This document shows, piece by piece, positions 17,077 to 29,383 of a stretch of DNA of 56,920 bases; positions within the stretch are counted from its first letter, which is position 1, and every line of letters begins with the position of its first letter. The stretch spans positions 1 through 56,920 of the forward strand of contig JAJHSB010000033.1 of assembly GCA_022684035.1 (NCBI GenBank), read 5' to 3'. The stretch is from Candidatus Acetothermia bacterium (GTDB taxonomy: Bacteria > Bipolaricaulota > Bipolaricaulia > UBA7950). Position numbers and translations under genes: made by a program. The notes beneath the pieces are model-generated. The model searched no databases, was not told the DNA's origin, and saw only the letters and a list, made by a program, of their open reading frames with translations.

Positions 17077-18402
17077 TTAGTCTTTTTGGCGCACGCGACG
17101 CACAATGACGCGTGTGCCCTCGACTTTACGCACTTCTATTTCGGTACCTTTATCGATAAACTCGCCATCAGTGACAACATCGACGCGGGAATCACCAAAT
17201 TCCGCAGTGCCGGCCGGGCGTAGCGGAGTGATTACGCGGCCAATCATTCCAACGAGATCTGATCGCTCCGGTACTGCTGTATACCCTGAATCAACGCTCT
17301 CCTCATGCTGGAGCACAAAGCGGCCGAATAGTCGACTACCACGCCCCATTACCTTTACTGCAACGATCGCTCCTATCACGCTGACCACAAAGCCGGCTCC
17401 GAGGTAGATTGCTCCGTACCCTGGCGATGGAGCAGCCATGATGATGCTGGCGATAATCCCGCTGGTTCCCAGTACTCCCAATATACCACCGGGAACGAAA
17501 AGTTCCGCGATCAAGAGCGCAATACTGGCAATAATAAGGAGGAGTATCTCCCATCCGACCAAACCGGCAAAGAGGTGGCCGCCGAAGAAGAGAAGGAGTG
17601 CTACTGCCCCAATCGGCGCAGTTATCGCCCAGGAACCAGTCATAATCGCTGTCGTTATTGCAAGCGAACCGAAGCTGAACAAGAGCGCACTGATAGTGGG
17701 ATGCGTTACCCAACTGGCAACGTGTTCGAAAAAGGCGGGATAGATCACCACCACTTGATATTGCTCTAAATCATAGAGGCGCAATACCGCTTCCCGAGTA
17801 GCAAGGAGGTGATCGGCAAGCTTCAAGTCTACCGCTTCTTCCGCAGTCAGCGACAGTATTCTTCCACGCTCGACGACCCCCTCGATCTCGATCCGTGCAT
17901 CGGCCATCGCCTCCACCAATCTCGGGTCTCTGCCTGTCGCCTCTGCTGCTGCTCGCAGGCGGGATTTCCAATACGACAGCACCTTCTCATCGAGCGGTCG
18001 CGGTTCTGCTGCACCGATCGTTGAACCTGGTGCCATCACCACTCCCTTGCGAGCGGAGATAGTGATCAGCACTCCGGCAGAGGTCGCCTCGCGGGTGACG
18101 AAGCTGATCACCGGAACGGGACTTGCCAACATACGGGCGCTGATATCTATCACTGCATCGAGCCGCCCTCCCGGAGTATCGATCTCTACGATCACCGCAC
18201 GAGCATTGGCTCGCGCTGCCTCACGCAACGCGCGGTTGACAAAACCGGCTGCTCCCCAATCGATGACTCCGCGGATGGGAATGATGTAGAGACTTCCTCC
18301 CGATCCACTTCCTCCTGATCCGATTATTACGCCGGAAAGCAACCCAGCGGCAGCAAGCAGGATACAGACTATTCTCACAATTATCTTCTTTCTCCTGCCC
18401 AT
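17077..18402 (-). CDS. NfeD family membrane-bound serine protease (ClpP-class)
   Basis: 441 aa; IPIRGVIDWGAAGFVNRALREA, VIVEIDTPGGRLDA, then TM helices and an OB-like C-terminus (GRVITPLRPAGTAEFGDSRVDV). Confidence 0.88.
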   Translation of the reverse strand: MGRRKKIIVRIVCILLAAAGLLSGVIIGSGGSGSGGSLYIIPIRGVIDWGAAGFVNRALREAARANARAVIVEIDTPGGRLDAVIDISARMLASPVPVISFVTREATSAGVLITISARKGVVMAPGSTIGAAEPRPLDEKVLSYWKSRLRAAAEATGRDPRLVEAMADARIEIEGVVERGRILSLTAEEAVDLKLADHLLATREAVLRLYDLEQYQVVVIYPAFFEHVASWVTHPTISALLFSFGSLAITTAIMTGSWAITAPIGAVALLLFFGGHLFAGLVGWEILLLIIASIALLIAELFVPGGILGVLGTSGIIASIIMAAPSPGYGAIYLGAGFVVSVIGAIVAVKVMGRGSRLFGRFVLQHEESVDSGYTAVPERSDLVGMIGRVITPLRPAGTAEFGDSRVDVVTDGEFIDKGTEIEVRKVEGTRVIVRRVRQKD

Positions 18403-18655
18403 TTTCCCTCCTTGCCAATAAAGACGGAAATTATCATTATTCGATTGGTTGATCTTACTCTTATATTATACCATCATCTACCATCATCGGCAACTACGTC
18501 ATGAAAATTTCGAGTCTACTGAGCATTAGAAAAGCGACTCACTTTTCGAACTGCCCGACGAGTACTATCTTTCACAACCGTGGCATTACTCGGCAACCAA
18601 TCAATCATTTTCTGTTTCAGTTGAGGGTCGATACGCAGATTATATTGATACTCCT

Positions 18656-19465
18656 TTACTTCCCCGCATTGAATATCAACCTTAAAATACGGTTAATCTC
18701 CATCATATCAGCGCCGGTGTAGGTCAGTGTACGGTTATCAATCTGTTTTATACCTGGGATGTCCTGCGCTGAATAGACGGATAAGGGCTGGATAAGATCT
18801 ACTTCCAAGCGAATCGGTCTTTTGATCACTAATGGTGGTATATTTCCCAGATTAGTGAGTGCCGTTTTAATTCCTGTATGGATCGCCTTCTGCGCGTTTT
18901 TTGGAGTGAGACTGCGAGCAGCAGTAGTATTTATCGCCCATTTTACGATCACCCGCTTGGTCGATGGCAACAGGGAGGCAATCTCAGCATCGATCGTATC
19001 ATCACCGGCAACAAAGGCGAGCGGAACACCAAAATGTCCGGCAATGGCAGCGTTGAACCCTCCTTCACCGACCGTCGTTCCGTTGAGCCGGAGGTTGTAT
19101 ACCTGCCCGGTGAACGAATGGGCAAGCACCCCTGCTCTATCTCCTGCGCGGGAGTGATAACCAATAAAAGAAGCAGCAGCGAATGTATTATCGATTCCCG
19201 CCATCATCCCTAATGGACGTGGTGATCCTTGAATAATGATGGCAGCTTCATGGAGTTCGTCGAGCAATAAGTTACGCATATGTCCGTGTGAGTCGGCAAC
19301 AACCACCTCGGTTGCTCCTGCCTCCAACGTTCCTTCGATCGCTGCATTTGTTTCGCCGGTCATCCATTTGCGTGCCTTTTCGTATTCCGGTCCTTCTAAC
19401 TTAACGTGATCGCCATGGGTTACACCAGCGATTCCTTCCATATCAACTGAGATATAAACCTTCAT
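18656..19465 (-). CDS. M55 family D-aminopeptidase (DppA-like)
   Basis: MKVYISVDMEGIAGVTHGDHV...ADSHGHMRNLLLDEL...FIGYHSRAG. Confidence 0.9.
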   Translation of the reverse strand: MKVYISVDMEGIAGVTHGDHVKLEGPEYEKARKWMTGETNAAIEGTLEAGATEVVVADSHGHMRNLLLDELHEAAIIIQGSPRPLGMMAGIDNTFAAASFIGYHSRAGDRAGVLAHSFTGQVYNLRLNGTTVGEGGFNAAIAGHFGVPLAFVAGDDTIDAEIASLLPSTKRVIVKWAINTTAARSLTPKNAQKAIHTGIKTALTNLGNIPPLVIKRPIRLEVDLIQPLSVYSAQDIPGIKQIDNRTLTYTGADMMEINRILRLIFNAGK

Positions 19466-19628
19466 TCTTCCTCCTTTCTATGTGTATAGGAAAGTATAGA
19501 ATATTTGCCTACTTAAGTCTTTAGTTATCTTTTCCTCCTCGTTAGCGTGTGTTATGGATAATTAACCGCCGAGCATGCAGAGAATAGAGAGTTCTTATTT
19601 TTGGTTCTTCTCCAATTTAGTTGCTAAA

Positions 19629-19765
19629 AAGGATTCAAGGGTTCAAGTACTTATTTTTTAGTAAGGATTTTATAAGCATTTCCCTTGACTCCTCGCATCC
19701 TTTTGTAATTCTTAAGTATCTCCCTCGAATCCTCATAATCTTACCAACTTTTTTGGAGATGATCC
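19629..19765 (-). mobile_element. Internally deleted remnant of an S23/four-helix-bundle-protein element (copy 1)
   Basis: Reverse complement begins GGATCATCTCCAAAAAAGTTGGTAAGATTATGAGGATTCGAGGG (matches 49718 onward) and ends ...REMLIKSLLKNKYLNP* with CTTGAACCCTTGAATCC. Confidence 0.65.
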
Positions 19766-19902
19766 ACTGATATTAGTCCAATTAACAAGGAGAATAAGGA
19801 TGGAATCAGGTCTTGCAATCCAACATTTTTGGTGAGCCAACCCTCATGCTTGTATTATCTTGTATTGTGACACATATATGCCGTAAAATCACTTTGTGAT
19901 TA

Positions 19903-20793
19903 ATGATGGCAGATATAAATTTTGATGTCGATAGTATCGTAAAAGAAGCGACGAAAGGATATTCCGGTGCTCATGATATCCTTCGCATTTACCTGCGGGA
20001 AATTGCGCGGTTTCCGGTTCTGACAGAAGAGAGAGAGAAAGAGCTGGCAGAACGCAAAAGTGATGGGGACATAAAAGCGTATGAGGAATTGGTCCTTTCG
20101 CATCTGCCATTTGTTGTCACCATCGCTCGCCAATACAGTGGTTCCGGTATCGCTCTCCTTGACCTCATCCAAGAAGGGAACATCGGCTTGATCGAGGGAG
20201 TGAAACGGTTTGATCAGAGAAAAGGATATCGTTTAAGCACATATTCTTCTTGGTGGATCAGACGGGCGATCCGCAATGCAATTACCGAATATTCGCGTAT
20301 GATTCGCATCCCAGAATACATCTTCCGTGCGATCAACACACTCGAAGAGTTACGTACTCGTAGCGATGGAAAGCCGCTTGATGAACAGGAGATTATCAAC
20401 GCGATTGGCATATCAGTCGATACTCTGCGTCAAATCGAAGCACAAGTGAAAGAGGTATTGTCACTCGATCAATTGGTGGGAGATACGAGTGATGATCTCC
20501 GCTACGAAACGATCGAGGATAAAACGATTCCAGCGCCGGAAAAAGAGGCTTTGCGACTCATCTTGCACGAGGAATTGGAAGACGAATTAAAAGAGATTCC
20601 TCTCCGCGAAGCGCTGGTATTACGCTATTACTATGGATTACATGATGCTCGTTCGTATTCACTGGCAGAGATCGGCCGTCAACTCGGTGTGAGTCGAGAA
20701 AGAGTTCGCCAATTGTTAAATCAAGGATTAGGGCGTCTCAGTGAGACTTGGGATCGTTATGCAATGGAGTTTCTCCGTTCGCTCAATGATTGA
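19903..20793 (+). CDS. RNA polymerase sigma factor, sigma-70 primary/group 2 type without region 1.1
   Basis: DILRIYLREIARFPVLTEEREKELAER (1.2), DLIQEGNIGLIEGVKRFDQRKGYRLSTYSSWWIRRAI (2), LAEIGRQLGVSRERVRQLLNQGLGRL (4.2). Confidence 0.9.
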   Translation: MMADINFDVDSIVKEATKGYSGAHDILRIYLREIARFPVLTEEREKELAERKSDGDIKAYEELVLSHLPFVVTIARQYSGSGIALLDLIQEGNIGLIEGVKRFDQRKGYRLSTYSSWWIRRAIRNAITEYSRMIRIPEYIFRAINTLEELRTRSDGKPLDEQEIINAIGISVDTLRQIEAQVKEVLSLDQLVGDTSDDLRYETIEDKTIPAPEKEALRLILHEELEDELKEIPLREALVLRYYYGLHDARSYSLAEIGRQLGVSRERVRQLLNQGLGRLSETWDRYAMEFLRSLND

Positions 20794-20899
20794 GCAATAG
20801 ACTGCGTTTACCATCTACCTGGCAACGGGCAGAGCGGAAAACTTTATGATCTTACGTGAAATTACGGTAAGGAGCAAGGATTCCCGATATATTTTGCTG

Positions 20900-23990
<3,091 letters not shown>

Positions 23991-25049
23991 TTATACCGGA
24001 CTTAACAGTTGGTGGCACTTACCAACGAATTCAGTAACAAAGTGAATAGTGTGCTCCAAATCATTGAGACGCAATACTGATATAGGAGAATGAATATAGC
24101 GACACGGTACAGAGACGACACCGCTGATAACGCCTGCTTTTGTCAAGTGAATCGCGCCAGCGTCGGTTCCGCCGTAAGTCGGCAACTTGTATTGATACGG
24201 AATCATTGCTTCTTCTGCCACCCTCTCTAACGCCTGGACCATTCGCGGGTGAATGATAATTGAGTTATCAACCACCGTGATTGCTGGCCCTTTACCCAGA
24301 CGAACCGGCTGTCGTGCTTCAGGAACACCAGGCATATCCGCCCCAATCGTTCCCTCGACTGCAAGCGCGATATCCGGGTCGATTTGATAGGTAGCTGTCC
24401 GTGCACCACGTAACCCTACCTCTTCGCCGATGACAAAGGCGAAGACAAGCTCGATGTCGAGTGATACCTTGGCGATCTTACGGGCAACTTCGATCAACAC
24501 TGTACAACCAGCCCGATCATCAAATGCCTTGCCAGTAACGTATCCTGGTGTAAGTTCTGTGAACGGATAGTGGATAACGAGCGGATCACCGATGTGTATC
24601 CCTATCTCTTTTATCTCTTTACGTGATGTTGCTCCGACATCGATAAACATCTCATCGATTGAAATGACCTTTTTCCGATCCTTATCGTCAAGAATATGGG
24701 GAGGAGCACTACCGATTACCCCGTAGACCTTCTTGCCTGAGCGGAGTTGAATCGTTACTCGATGGGCCGGAATAATCCGGTTATCCCATCCTCCGAGCGG
24801 AACAAACCGCAGATATCCACTCTCTTCGATGTACTTGACGATAAATCCAACCTCATCCATATGGGCATCGAGCAACAATCTCATCTTGCCCTTACCGCGG
24901 CGGTAGGCGATCAGGTTACCTAATCGATCGACTCTAATATCATCGACATAAGGTTTGATCAACTCTTTGATCTTTTCTTGTACCTCGGTTTCAAAACCTG
25001 GTACTCCGAAGCTATCGGAGAGCGCGCACAATATTTCGTTTGCCTTCAT
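23991..25049 (-). CDS. M42 family metallopeptidase
   Basis: LLLDAHMDEVGFIV, KAFDDRAGCTVLIEVAR, FVIGEEVGLRGARTATYQIDPDIALAVEGT, YGGTDAGAIHLTKAG. Confidence 0.9.
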   Translation of the reverse strand: MKANEILCALSDSFGVPGFETEVQEKIKELIKPYVDDIRVDRLGNLIAYRRGKGKMRLLLDAHMDEVGFIVKYIEESGYLRFVPLGGWDNRIIPAHRVTIQLRSGKKVYGVIGSAPPHILDDKDRKKVISIDEMFIDVGATSRKEIKEIGIHIGDPLVIHYPFTELTPGYVTGKAFDDRAGCTVLIEVARKIAKVSLDIELVFAFVIGEEVGLRGARTATYQIDPDIALAVEGTIGADMPGVPEARQPVRLGKGPAITVVDNSIIIHPRMVQALERVAEEAMIPYQYKLPTYGGTDAGAIHLTKAGVISGVVSVPCRYIHSPISVLRLNDLEHTIHFVTEFVGKCHQLLSPV

Positions 25050-25157
25050 CTAATTCCTCCTGATTGTGAGATTATATAGACAGAAGCAGTATTACGCAAT
25101 TGCTTCTCTCTTGCCAGCTGGCTAATCAGTCTCTCTGGCGCTACAATTTGATCAGTT

Positions 25158-26654
25158 ATGGCAGTCATTAATAAGATCAGTAAAGTGATGAACAGAGACC
25201 GTGTACTGGTCTCCTTCGACCAAAGTCGGATAGTGCGGGCGTTGGCCCGTGCCGCTGCATCGATCGGTGGTTTTGAGCGTGATTATCTGCCGGCGATCAA
25301 TGGCCGTATCTTTGACTCCTGTAAAACTGGCGGTCCAGGCACAGCAACTGATGAAACAATTGCCGACTTTCTCTCTGACTTGGTCGTAACCTGTCTCAAT
25401 GCCAATCCCTACCATCTTGTCTCTAATTTCCCTCCGAACGTGGAACAGATACAAGATGTTGTTCTCCATGTTCTGCGCAGCTACGGATTTACCATCACTG
25501 CCGACGCTTATGAATCTTTTCGCTGGGGTAATCACTGGGTGCGCCAGAAAGCGATCACTCCTCAACAGTTCGTTCGCAATGGCTATCCATCGGCACATAT
25601 AGAAAAGATCGAGCAATGGAACCGCGATCATCATTGCCTTACGATCGCTGACTTAAACGAAATCACCCGCAGCGGAAAGATCAAAGAGTTGATCGATGCT
25701 GGTTTGGCCGCCTACGAAGCTTCGCTCGATGAAGGAGTAGCACGGGTCATCGCGCGCATCAATGGAGGCGATAAGATTAAACTTATCTGGATCAGCGGTC
25801 CCTCTTCATCGGGTAAAACAACGACTACCGTAAAATTAGCGGAACGATTGCGCTGTCACGGCTTGGAATTTCTCATGCTTAACCTCGATGATTATTTTTT
25901 GCCGTTGATCACGCATCCAACAGACTGGATCGATGATCGTAATTATGAGACGCCGGAAGCGCTCGATATTCAATTGATCAACGAACACCTGTTAAGACTC
26001 CTTGCCGGCGAACGAGTGGCCAAACCGATCTATAGTTTCACAGAAGGCCGCCGGATAGGCACTGAGGAAGTAAAATTGGAACGCGACCAGATACTCCTGC
26101 TCGATTGCCTGCATGGGTTCTACCCGCCGATCAATAAAGGAATCGATTCGTATTCAATATTCCGTCTGTACATCGAAGCGATGAATGTCCTGTATGAGAA
26201 CGATGGTAATAGCAAGGAAGCAAACAAAAGAAAGATGACGCGATTTGAAGATATCCGCCTTCTTCGCAGGACATTGCGCGACGCAAAATACCGTAACCAT
26301 AGCCCTCTGTCAACGTTTCTCCACTGGCATTATGTGCGAGCAGGCGAGCTATCCAGCATCATTCCCTTGAAGGGGTTGGCCGATATAATCATCAATGGCG
26401 GCATGCCGTTTGACCTGCCGGTTCTACAACCATTCTTTGCCGGCAACAGCAGGTACTGGCCGAAACAGGAAGATTTCACGCAATATCGAACTTTTCTCGA
26501 TGCGTACATCCGCTATGAGCGACTGGGATCGCTCTTGCAATCAGTCGAAGGGTTACCGATGACGCAGATTCAGGATCATCGCCTCATTCCTGGGGATGCT
26601 CTACTCAGGGAATTCATCGGGGGGAACACGATCAAGATTCCTCACAATGAGTGA
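25158..26654 (+). CDS. Nucleoside (uridine-type) kinase with N-terminal ATP-cone domain
   Basis: ATP-cone-like N-terminus (VLVSFDQSRIVRALARAAASIG...PNVEQIQDVVLHVLRSYGFTITADAYESFR), then WISGPSSSGKTTTTVKLAERLR...LNLDDYF. Confidence 0.75.
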   Translation: MAVINKISKVMNRDRVLVSFDQSRIVRALARAAASIGGFERDYLPAINGRIFDSCKTGGPGTATDETIADFLSDLVVTCLNANPYHLVSNFPPNVEQIQDVVLHVLRSYGFTITADAYESFRWGNHWVRQKAITPQQFVRNGYPSAHIEKIEQWNRDHHCLTIADLNEITRSGKIKELIDAGLAAYEASLDEGVARVIARINGGDKIKLIWISGPSSSGKTTTTVKLAERLRCHGLEFLMLNLDDYFLPLITHPTDWIDDRNYETPEALDIQLINEHLLRLLAGERVAKPIYSFTEGRRIGTEEVKLERDQILLLDCLHGFYPPINKGIDSYSIFRLYIEAMNVLYENDGNSKEANKRKMTRFEDIRLLRRTLRDAKYRNHSPLSTFLHWHYVRAGELSSIIPLKGLADIIINGGMPFDLPVLQPFFAGNSRYWPKQEDFTQYRTFLDAYIRYERLGSLLQSVEGLPMTQIQDHRLIPGDALLREFIGGNTIKIPHNE

Positions 26655-26662
26655 ATTCCATC

Positions 26663-27031
26663 TTAAGTTCGATTCTCCTCCGCTTCAATATCAGGCTTTC
26701 TCCGCAGTTGTTTCTTCTCTGCCAGTCGTTCTTTGTCGATGCGGCGTTGCGCCCGCCCGCCACGGGAAATGGCAGTCGGAATACGGGGTGGATCTACCTG
26801 TAACAGGGCGTCCAACTTACGTCTTAACTGCGCCAATGCGATCTGTTTATTGCGATATTGACTGCGCTCACGTTGGCACGTCACAACGATTCCTGTCGGA
26901 CGGTGTCGAATTCTCACCGCTGTATCCCGCTTGTTGACATTCTGCCCGCCCGGACCACTTGAGCGGAATCTCTCTACAATGCATTCGGCAAGGAGATCCT
27001 TCTCTGAACTTGGAATCTTCAGAACTGTCAT
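26663..27031 (-). CDS. RF-1 domain / ArfB-like GGQ peptidyl-tRNA hydrolase
   Basis: [52 protein letters not shown]. Confidence 0.87.
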   Translation of the reverse strand: MTVLKIPSSEKDLLAECIVERFRSSGPGGQNVNKRDTAVRIRHRPTGIVVTCQRERSQYRNKQIALAQLRRKLDALLQVDPPRIPTAISRGGRAQRRIDKERLAEKKQLRRKPDIEAEENRT

Positions 27032-27152
27032 AATCGATCTTCACCGAATAGGATATCTGGTTGAGTGCAGGTTTGTCGAACCAAAGCGAACGTAGATCTT
27101 TGGCTCTATGAGCTGTTTCGTTATATGTAACGTCGGCATACTGAATGCATCC

Positions 27153-28529
27153 TTACCCACTGCAGCGCAGAATACGGAAACCGACTGCTGGAACCTCAAT
27201 TGGTGACGAAGTATTCTCCTGAAGATAAAGATCATAAAAATTCTCTTTAATGGAGGCGGGGAGCTTAACTGAGACCGGTTTATTGCCGGTGTTGATTACG
27301 ATGAGAATCTTTTCTGCTCCCAGCTGCCGCAGATAAGCGAGAATCGCCTCTTCTGCTTGGATTAGTACGAATTCACCCCGGCGCAGCGCTCTTATCTCTG
27401 TCCGTAATTTGATCAACTCTTTAACAACACCAAAGATATTCCTATCTTGCTTTTCTTCGTTCCAGAGAAAAGTACGGCGACAATCCGGATCTTCCTCTCC
27501 TCTCATACCGATCTCGTCTCCATAATAGATTGCCGGCACACCAGGAAAGGTAAAGAGGAACGCCGCAGCAAGAAGGAATTTGCGATGGTCATCGTTGCAG
27601 AGGGTGAGAAAGCGGGGTTTGTCATGGCTCCCGAGGAGGGTATAAGAGGTGTAGTTTGCCTCCTTGGGGTAGCTCTTCCAGATACCGTGAAGATAATTGC
27701 TGAACTGCCCTGCATCCCATTCGCCCTTTGCAAAGAAGGAGACGAGCCCTTCCCACAATTTATAGTGCATCACTCCATCGAGCGCATCATGTTTAAACCA
27801 CGAAGTGGCGAGCCCCATCACTTCTCCCATAACATAGGCATCGGGGTTCTCTTCCTTGGCAGCACTGCGAACAGAACGGACAAAATCCGGAGGGAGGTAC
27901 TCAGTCGTATCAAGCCGCCAGCCATCGATCTTGTACTCATTGATCCAGTAGCGCACCACAGAGAGCAAGTATTCCCAAACATCCGGGTTACGATGGTTCC
28001 ATTCTGGCATACTTGCAACCCCGGCCCAGCAGACGTAATTTGGTTGTGGTTTGTAAACAACTTGCTCGCCGGAGAGAGTGAACCAGTTCCAATAAGGAGA
28101 GCTCGGCCCGCGTGCGATGATATCCTGGAAAAACGGATGCGTTTTGCCGCAGTGGTTGAAGACTCCGTCGAGGACGATGCGCATCTGGCGATCGTGTAAT
28201 TCCGTAATCAGTCTGCGGAGAGCGGCATTTCCTCCGAATGCCGGGTCGACTCGGAAGTAGTCCTCGGTATCATATTTGTGATTCGACGGGGCAGTAAAGA
28301 TCGGAGTGAGATAGAGCGTGTTTACTCCGAGCCTCTGTAGGTAGTCGAGCTTCTTTACGATGCCGACAAGATCACCACCGAAGAAGGAATGACTCTGCGG
28401 GCGGTCTCCCCACGGCCACACCCCATCTGGATCATTCCCTGGATCGCCGTTAAAAAACCGCTCGGGAAAGATCTGGTAGAAGATCGCATCGCGGATCCAG
28501 TCTGGTGTTGTAAGTCTTTCTGTTCTCAT
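27153..28529 (-). CDS. GH13 alpha-amylase/neopullulanase-type glycosidase
   Basis: WIRDAIFYQIFPERFFNGDP, RIVLDGVFNHCG, DGWRLDTTEYLP, GEVMG, LLGSHDKPR. Start at the internal Met (28529) gives an ATGA overlap with malG; the ORF-track start at 28640 lies within malG. Confidence 0.87.
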   Translation of the reverse strand: MRTERLTTPDWIRDAIFYQIFPERFFNGDPGNDPDGVWPWGDRPQSHSFFGGDLVGIVKKLDYLQRLGVNTLYLTPIFTAPSNHKYDTEDYFRVDPAFGGNAALRRLITELHDRQMRIVLDGVFNHCGKTHPFFQDIIARGPSSPYWNWFTLSGEQVVYKPQPNYVCWAGVASMPEWNHRNPDVWEYLLSVVRYWINEYKIDGWRLDTTEYLPPDFVRSVRSAAKEENPDAYVMGEVMGLATSWFKHDALDGVMHYKLWEGLVSFFAKGEWDAGQFSNYLHGIWKSYPKEANYTSYTLLGSHDKPRFLTLCNDDHRKFLLAAAFLFTFPGVPAIYYGDEIGMRGEEDPDCRRTFLWNEEKQDRNIFGVVKELIKLRTEIRALRRGEFVLIQAEEAILAYLRQLGAEKILIVINTGNKPVSVKLPASIKENFYDLYLQENTSSPIEVPAVGFRILRCSG

Positions 28530-29383
28530 CCCTTGACTGCTCCGCGGGTGAGGCCGGAGACGATAAAGTCTTGCAGGAGAAGAAAGATAATCACAATGGG
28601 AAGAGCGCCCAGTAATGCTGCAGCAGCGAAAATCCCCCAACGGGTATCAAATTCGCCTACAATGAATAATCGCAGCCCCACGGCAAAGGTATACTGTTCA
28701 GTGCCTGTCAATAGAATACTGGGTAAGAGAAAGTCACCATATGTTCCGATGAAGGTTAATATTGCGATCACCGCTAATATTGGCCGTACCAAAGGGAGAA
28801 TGATCCAGATAAATGCCTGGAACGGCGTAGCTCCGTCGATCAGTGCTGATTCCTCAAGCGAACGTGGAATAGTGTCAAAATACCCTTTCATCAGCCATGC
28901 ATTGAACCCCAGCGCTCCTCCCAGGTAGATGAGGATCAGTCCGGCATGCGTATTCAATCCCGCCCACGGAACGAGTCCGCCAATCCGCTGAAGAAAGAGG
29001 AAGAGCGCTACCATCGCCATCATTGATGGGAACATCTGCACGAGTAACATTGTAACAAGACCGGTTCGTCGCCCGCGAAAGCGAAACCGGGAAAAGGCAT
29101 ACGCAGCCAGCGCGCCCATAGCAACAGTGAGGATAGCAGTTATACCAGAGATTTTGACGCTGTTTAGCAGCCACCGCCCAAATGGATGGCGTGGATTGGT
29201 GAATAAATTTACAAAGTGATCCCAGTTGGCATTCGGGGGAATCAACTCCTGGCCAATCAGTGTATTGGCCGGATTGAGCGATGCAGAAAAGATCCATGCA
29301 ATTGGAAAGAAAACGAGCGCGATAAATACCCAGATGATCAGATGTTTGCTGATTCTGCGCGGTAGGGATGATCGTCTAAACAT
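28526..29383 (-). CDS. ABC transporter permease, maltose/maltodextrin MalG type
   Basis: 285 aa; EESALIDGATPFQAFIWIILPLVRPILAV EAA-loop-like motif. Confidence 0.88.
   Translation of the reverse strand: MFRRSSLPRRISKHLIIWVFIALVFFPIAWIFSASLNPANTLIGQELIPPNANWDHFVNLFTNPRHPFGRWLLNSVKISGITAILTVAMGALAAYAFSRFRFRGRRTGLVTMLLVQMFPSMMAMVALFLFLQRIGGLVPWAGLNTHAGLILIYLGGALGFNAWLMKGYFDTIPRSLEESALIDGATPFQAFIWIILPLVRPILAVIAILTFIGTYGDFLLPSILLTGTEQYTFAVGLRLFIVGEFDTRWGIFAAAALLGALPIVIIFLLLQDFIVSGLTRGAVKG

Noticed and set aside
19629-19765. Diversity-generating retroelement (S23-like proteins resemble Avd)
   Set aside because: No reverse transcriptase, template/variable repeat pair or target protein seen at either S23 remnant.
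27447-28199. 250-aa plus ORF opposite GH13
   Set aside because: Antisense shadow of a well-supported GH13 gene.
27153-28640. Full ORF-track extent of the cytoplasmic GH13
   Set aside because: First 37 codons lie within malG; the internal Met at 28529 with ATGA overlap is the likelier start.
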